The position numbers and the translations under genes are program-made. DNA of 64,000 nt, taken from positions 248,001 to 312,000 of the forward strand of contig NZ_BHWB01000004.1 of assembly GCF_003865075.1 (NCBI RefSeq). Reading direction: 5' to 3'. This document shows, in pieces, positions 61,715 to 64,000 of this stretch (position 1 is its first letter; the number at the start of each line of letters is the position of its first letter). Under the pieces are notes generated by a model. That model made no database searches. It was not told the origin of the DNA and saw nothing but the letters and a program-made list of their open reading frames with translations. This DNA is from Bacteroides faecalis (lineage in GTDB: Bacteria; Bacteroidota; Bacteroidia; Bacteroidales; Bacteroidaceae).

Positions 61715-62329
61715 ATGTTAATTATCGGAATAGCAGGTGGAACTGGCTCTGGAAAGACCACCGTCGTAAAGAAAATTATTGAGAGTCTTCCCGTAGGAGA
61801 AGTAGTACTGTTACCACAAGACTCATACTACAAAGACAGTAGCCATGTTCCCGTCGAAGAGCGTCAGAATATCAACTTCGATCACCCGGATGCTTTCGAA
61901 TGGAGTTTGCTTTCCAAACATATCATGATGTTAAAGGAGGGTAAAAGCATAGAACAGCCCACTTACTCCTATCTGACTTGTACCCGTCAATCTGAAACGA
62001 TTCATATTGAACCAAGAGAAGTCGTAATTGTTGAAGGTATACTTGCGCTCTGTGATAAGAGACTACGCAATATGATGGACCTTAAGATATTTGTAGATGC
62101 CGATCCTGATGAGCGACTGATTCGTGTAATCCAAAGAGACGTCATCGAACGGGGTCGCACAGCAGAAGCTGTTATGGAACGTTATACAAGAGTTTTAAAA
62201 CCAATGCATTTGCAATTTATCGAGCCTTGCAAACGTTATGCAGATTTGATTGTCCCGGAAGGTGGCAGCAATCAAGTCGCTATTGATATATTGACCATGT
62301 ATATCCAGAAACATTTGAAAAACGAATAA
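61715..62329 (+). CDS. udk: Uridine kinase
   Basis: This 204-residue enzyme phosphorylates uridine and cytidine in pyrimidine salvage. It shows the P-loop GGTGSGKTT (residues 7-15), LPQDSYYKD, NFDHPDAFEW, EGILAL and the lid DVIERGRTAEAVMERY. It is cytoplasmic with normal length. Its stop codon overlaps the start of the next gene (TAATG), so the two are translationally coupled, although the partner is a cell-wall enzyme. Confidence 0.95.
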   Translation: MLIIGIAGGTGSGKTTVVKKIIESLPVGEVVLLPQDSYYKDSSHVPVEERQNINFDHPDAFEWSLLSKHIMMLKEGKSIEQPTYSYLTCTRQSETIHIEPREVVIVEGILALCDKRLRNMMDLKIFVDADPDERLIRVIQRDVIERGRTAEAVMERYTRVLKPMHLQFIEPCKRYADLIVPEGGSNQVAIDILTMYIQKHLKNE

Positions 62330-63741
62330 TGAAAGTAAAGGAACTCAAACTAAGTGCCAAGTCGCTCATCTTGCCACTGTTTCTCATCTTTATTTGTTGC
62401 ATCTCCGGATGTAGGAAGAATCATCATAGCAAAGAAGAAGGGAACGATCGTGACCTTACTCAAATAAAAGATAGTGGAGAGTTGGTAGTATTGACACTTT
62501 ACAGTTCTACTTCCTATTTCATTTATCGTGGTCAAGAGATGGGATTCCAATATGAACTTAGCGAACAGTTTGCCAAAAGTCTGGGAGTAAAGCTCAGAAT
62601 CGAAGTTGCTAATAATGTTCACGAATTAATACAAAAACTATTGGCAGGTGAAGGTGATATGATCGCTTATAATTTACCAATAACCAAAGAATGGAAGGAT
62701 AGTCTAATCTATTGTGGTGAAGATGTGATTACTCATCAAGTCATTGTGCAACAAGGAAATGGAAAGGAAGGACCTCTAAAAGACGTAACAGAGCTTATAG
62801 GAAAAAACATCTATGTTAAACCCGGAAAATATTACGACCGATTAGTTAATCTAAATAATGAACTAGGCGGTGGAATCTTGATTCATAAAGTAACCAATGA
62901 CAGTATTACTACAGAAGACTTGATCACCCAAGTTGCCCAAGGAAAAATTCCATACACTGTATCAGATAATGATTTGGCAAAATTAAACAAGACTTATTAT
63001 CCCAACCTCAATATCAATCTTTCTATCAGTTTTGACCAACGTTCCTCATGGGCAGTAAGAAAGGATAGTCCTGAACTAGCAGCAGCAGCTAATAAATGGC
63101 ACAAAGAAAACATGACTTCTCCTGCTTATACGGCGAGTATGAAACGTTATTTCGAAAATAGTAAAATGATGCCCCACTCTCCTATTCTTTCATTAAAAGA
63201 AGGAAAGATTTCTCATTTTGATCCCTTATTTAAAAAATACTCCAAAGAAATCGGATGGGATTGGCGTATGCTTGCATCACTTGCTTATACAGAATCTAAT
63301 TTTGATACGACTGTAGTATCTTGGGCCGGTGCAAAAGGATTGATGCAATTAATGCCTGCTACCGCACGCGCTATGGGAGTACCTCCCGGTAAAGAACAAA
63401 ATCCGGAAGAAAGTATTAAAGCTGCTATTAAGTATATCATGGCTACTGACCGCAGTTTCAGTATGATTCCTGATAAACAGGAACGATTGAACTTCATTTT
63501 AGCTTCTTACAATGCTGGTTTGGGACATATCTATGACGCAATGGCATTAGCTGAGAAATATGGTAAGAACAAATTAGTCTGGAAAGATAATGTTGAAAAC
63601 TTCATCCTTCTTAAAAGTAATGAGGAATACTTCACCGATCCTGTCTGTAAAAACGGATATTTCCGCGGCATTGAGACTTACAACTTCGTGCGTGATATAA
63701 TGTCACGATTTGAATCTTATAAGAAAAAAATTAAGTTGTAA
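62329..63741 (+). CDS. MltF-like membrane-bound lytic transglycosylase
   Basis: This 470-residue lipoprotein has the lipobox ICCISGC (Cys about 28). Residues 50-270 form a solute-binding-protein (SBP_bac_3) domain beginning DSGELVVLTLYSSTSYF, and residues 300-460 a lytic transglycosylase domain with the catalytic Glu in AYTESNFD (about 322) and GLMQLMPATARAMGV, then ASYNAGLGHI. This order is that of MltF, which cleaves the peptidoglycan glycan strand and may be controlled by ligand binding in the first domain. Coupled to udk by a one-base overlap. Confidence 0.93.
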   Translation: MKVKELKLSAKSLILPLFLIFICCISGCRKNHHSKEEGNDRDLTQIKDSGELVVLTLYSSTSYFIYRGQEMGFQYELSEQFAKSLGVKLRIEVANNVHELIQKLLAGEGDMIAYNLPITKEWKDSLIYCGEDVITHQVIVQQGNGKEGPLKDVTELIGKNIYVKPGKYYDRLVNLNNELGGGILIHKVTNDSITTEDLITQVAQGKIPYTVSDNDLAKLNKTYYPNLNINLSISFDQRSSWAVRKDSPELAAAANKWHKENMTSPAYTASMKRYFENSKMMPHSPILSLKEGKISHFDPLFKKYSKEIGWDWRMLASLAYTESNFDTTVVSWAGAKGLMQLMPATARAMGVPPGKEQNPEESIKAAIKYIMATDRSFSMIPDKQERLNFILASYNAGLGHIYDAMALAEKYGKNKLVWKDNVENFILLKSNEEYFTDPVCKNGYFRGIETYNFVRDIMSRFESYKKKIKL

Positions 63742-63791
63742 GATCAATTAAGGCATCAAGAATAAAGTTTTCAAAATTATTGATACATCAT

Positions 63792-64000
63792 TTATTTTTT
63801 AGAAGTCAGCAAACTAACCAGAATAATTACTATTATAGATAATGGCAATGCAAATAATATTGGGTCGATCACAGGAAACGGATAAGTTTCAATCAATACA
63901 TCACGACCAAATATTGCTTTACAGATACCTAATGCAGCAGATTCTTTTTGATGCAGGAATACAAGAGCTAAAAGACTCCCAATAGTTCCGACCCATAAAC
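63792..64000 (-). CDS. C-terminus of a sodium:solute symporter (partial)
   Basis: The last 68 codons of a minus-strand gene run off the window. They read LWVGTIGSLLALVFL, a short loop, then GRDVLIETYPFPVIDPILFALP and a final membrane helix SIIVIILVSLL ending TSKK. Two membrane helices with the WVGTIGS...FPVIDPI pattern are the typical end of Bacteroidetes sodium:solute symporter (SSS) family transporters. The substrate is unknown. Confidence 0.75.
   Translation of the reverse strand, partial: LWVGTIGSLLALVFLHQKESAALGICKAIFGRDVLIETYPFPVIDPILFALPLSIIVIILVSLLTSKK

Noticed and set aside
1..64000. tRNA or rRNA genes
   Set aside because: No cloverleaf with a TTCGA-type T loop or rRNA-like conserved block was recognised by eye in any intergenic gap; a tRNA scan would settle this.

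Overview
The window looks like a chromosomal segment of a Bacteroides species close to, but not identical with, B. thetaiotaomicron. The evidence is the many Bacteroidales-type proteins (NVEALA peptides, DUF4369 and DUF1573 lipoproteins, S46 dipeptidyl-peptidases, fimbrillin, reverse rubrerythrin), promoters of the Bacteroides TTTG-N20-TAnnTTTG type, weak Shine-Dalgarno sites, and an anaerobic sulfatase-maturating enzyme whose sequence I recognise as a near relative of the B. thetaiotaomicron enzyme. No rRNA or tRNA gene was recognised.

Layout. 1-5.8 kb (minus): a tripartite ABC efflux operon (ATPase, very large permease, TolC-type channel, start of a probable adaptor). 6.2-16.6 kb (plus): small acyltransferase, nitrilase-family amidase, a NagB-like/PIG-L fusion, a cell-wall amidase with a golvesin-like domain, a frameshifted potassium-channel gene, two small conserved genes and a YgiQ radical-SAM enzyme. 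16.6-20.0 kb (minus): mfd. 20.1-25.4 kb: an AT-rich accessory island with a membrane-anchored winged-helix regulator, two NVEALA-type secreted peptides, a beta-propeller lipoprotein, a thioredoxin-like/DUF1573 lipoprotein and a truncated transglutaminase-like gene. The island is flanked by the intact mfd 5' end and a decayed second copy of that 5' end (25.43-25.78 kb), which marks it as inserted or duplicated DNA.

26.0-37.7 kb: polyprenol-phosphate glycosyltransferase and dihydroorotase, a free-standing methionine-synthase reactivation domain, a membrane metallophosphoesterase, the SbcCD nuclease, an oxidoreductase, PlsC and a DUF4369 lipoprotein. 37.9-44.4 kb: anSME, a tandem pair of S46 peptidases predicted to be DPP7 and DPP11, and two thioredoxins. 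44.47-46.32 kb: a complete IS1182-family insertion sequence. 46.3-50.2 kb: secreted SagB-type nitroreductase, a PerR-like regulator with reverse rubrerythrin, and NAD synthetase. 50.3-55.5 kb (minus): a phosphatase and the histidine operon hisGDCB, preceded by a leader peptide with five consecutive His codons and a terminator. 55.5-64 kb: hotdog thioesterase, fimbrillin, DUF2490 protein, DsbD, Dabb protein, uridine kinase, MltF-like lytic transglycosylase and the end of a sodium:solute symporter.

The signals I find most worth following are: (1) the histidine attenuator; (2) two arrays of dyad-symmetric units with an exact 22-nt period directly after the stop codons of pyrC and nadE, with the same architecture but different sequence; (3) the NVEALA peptide island with its regulator and a triple direct repeat in front of the first peptide; (4) the fossil mfd copy bordering that island; and (5) a NagB-like domain that has lost its catalytic residues while fused to a PIG-L deacetylase domain with its metal motifs intact.
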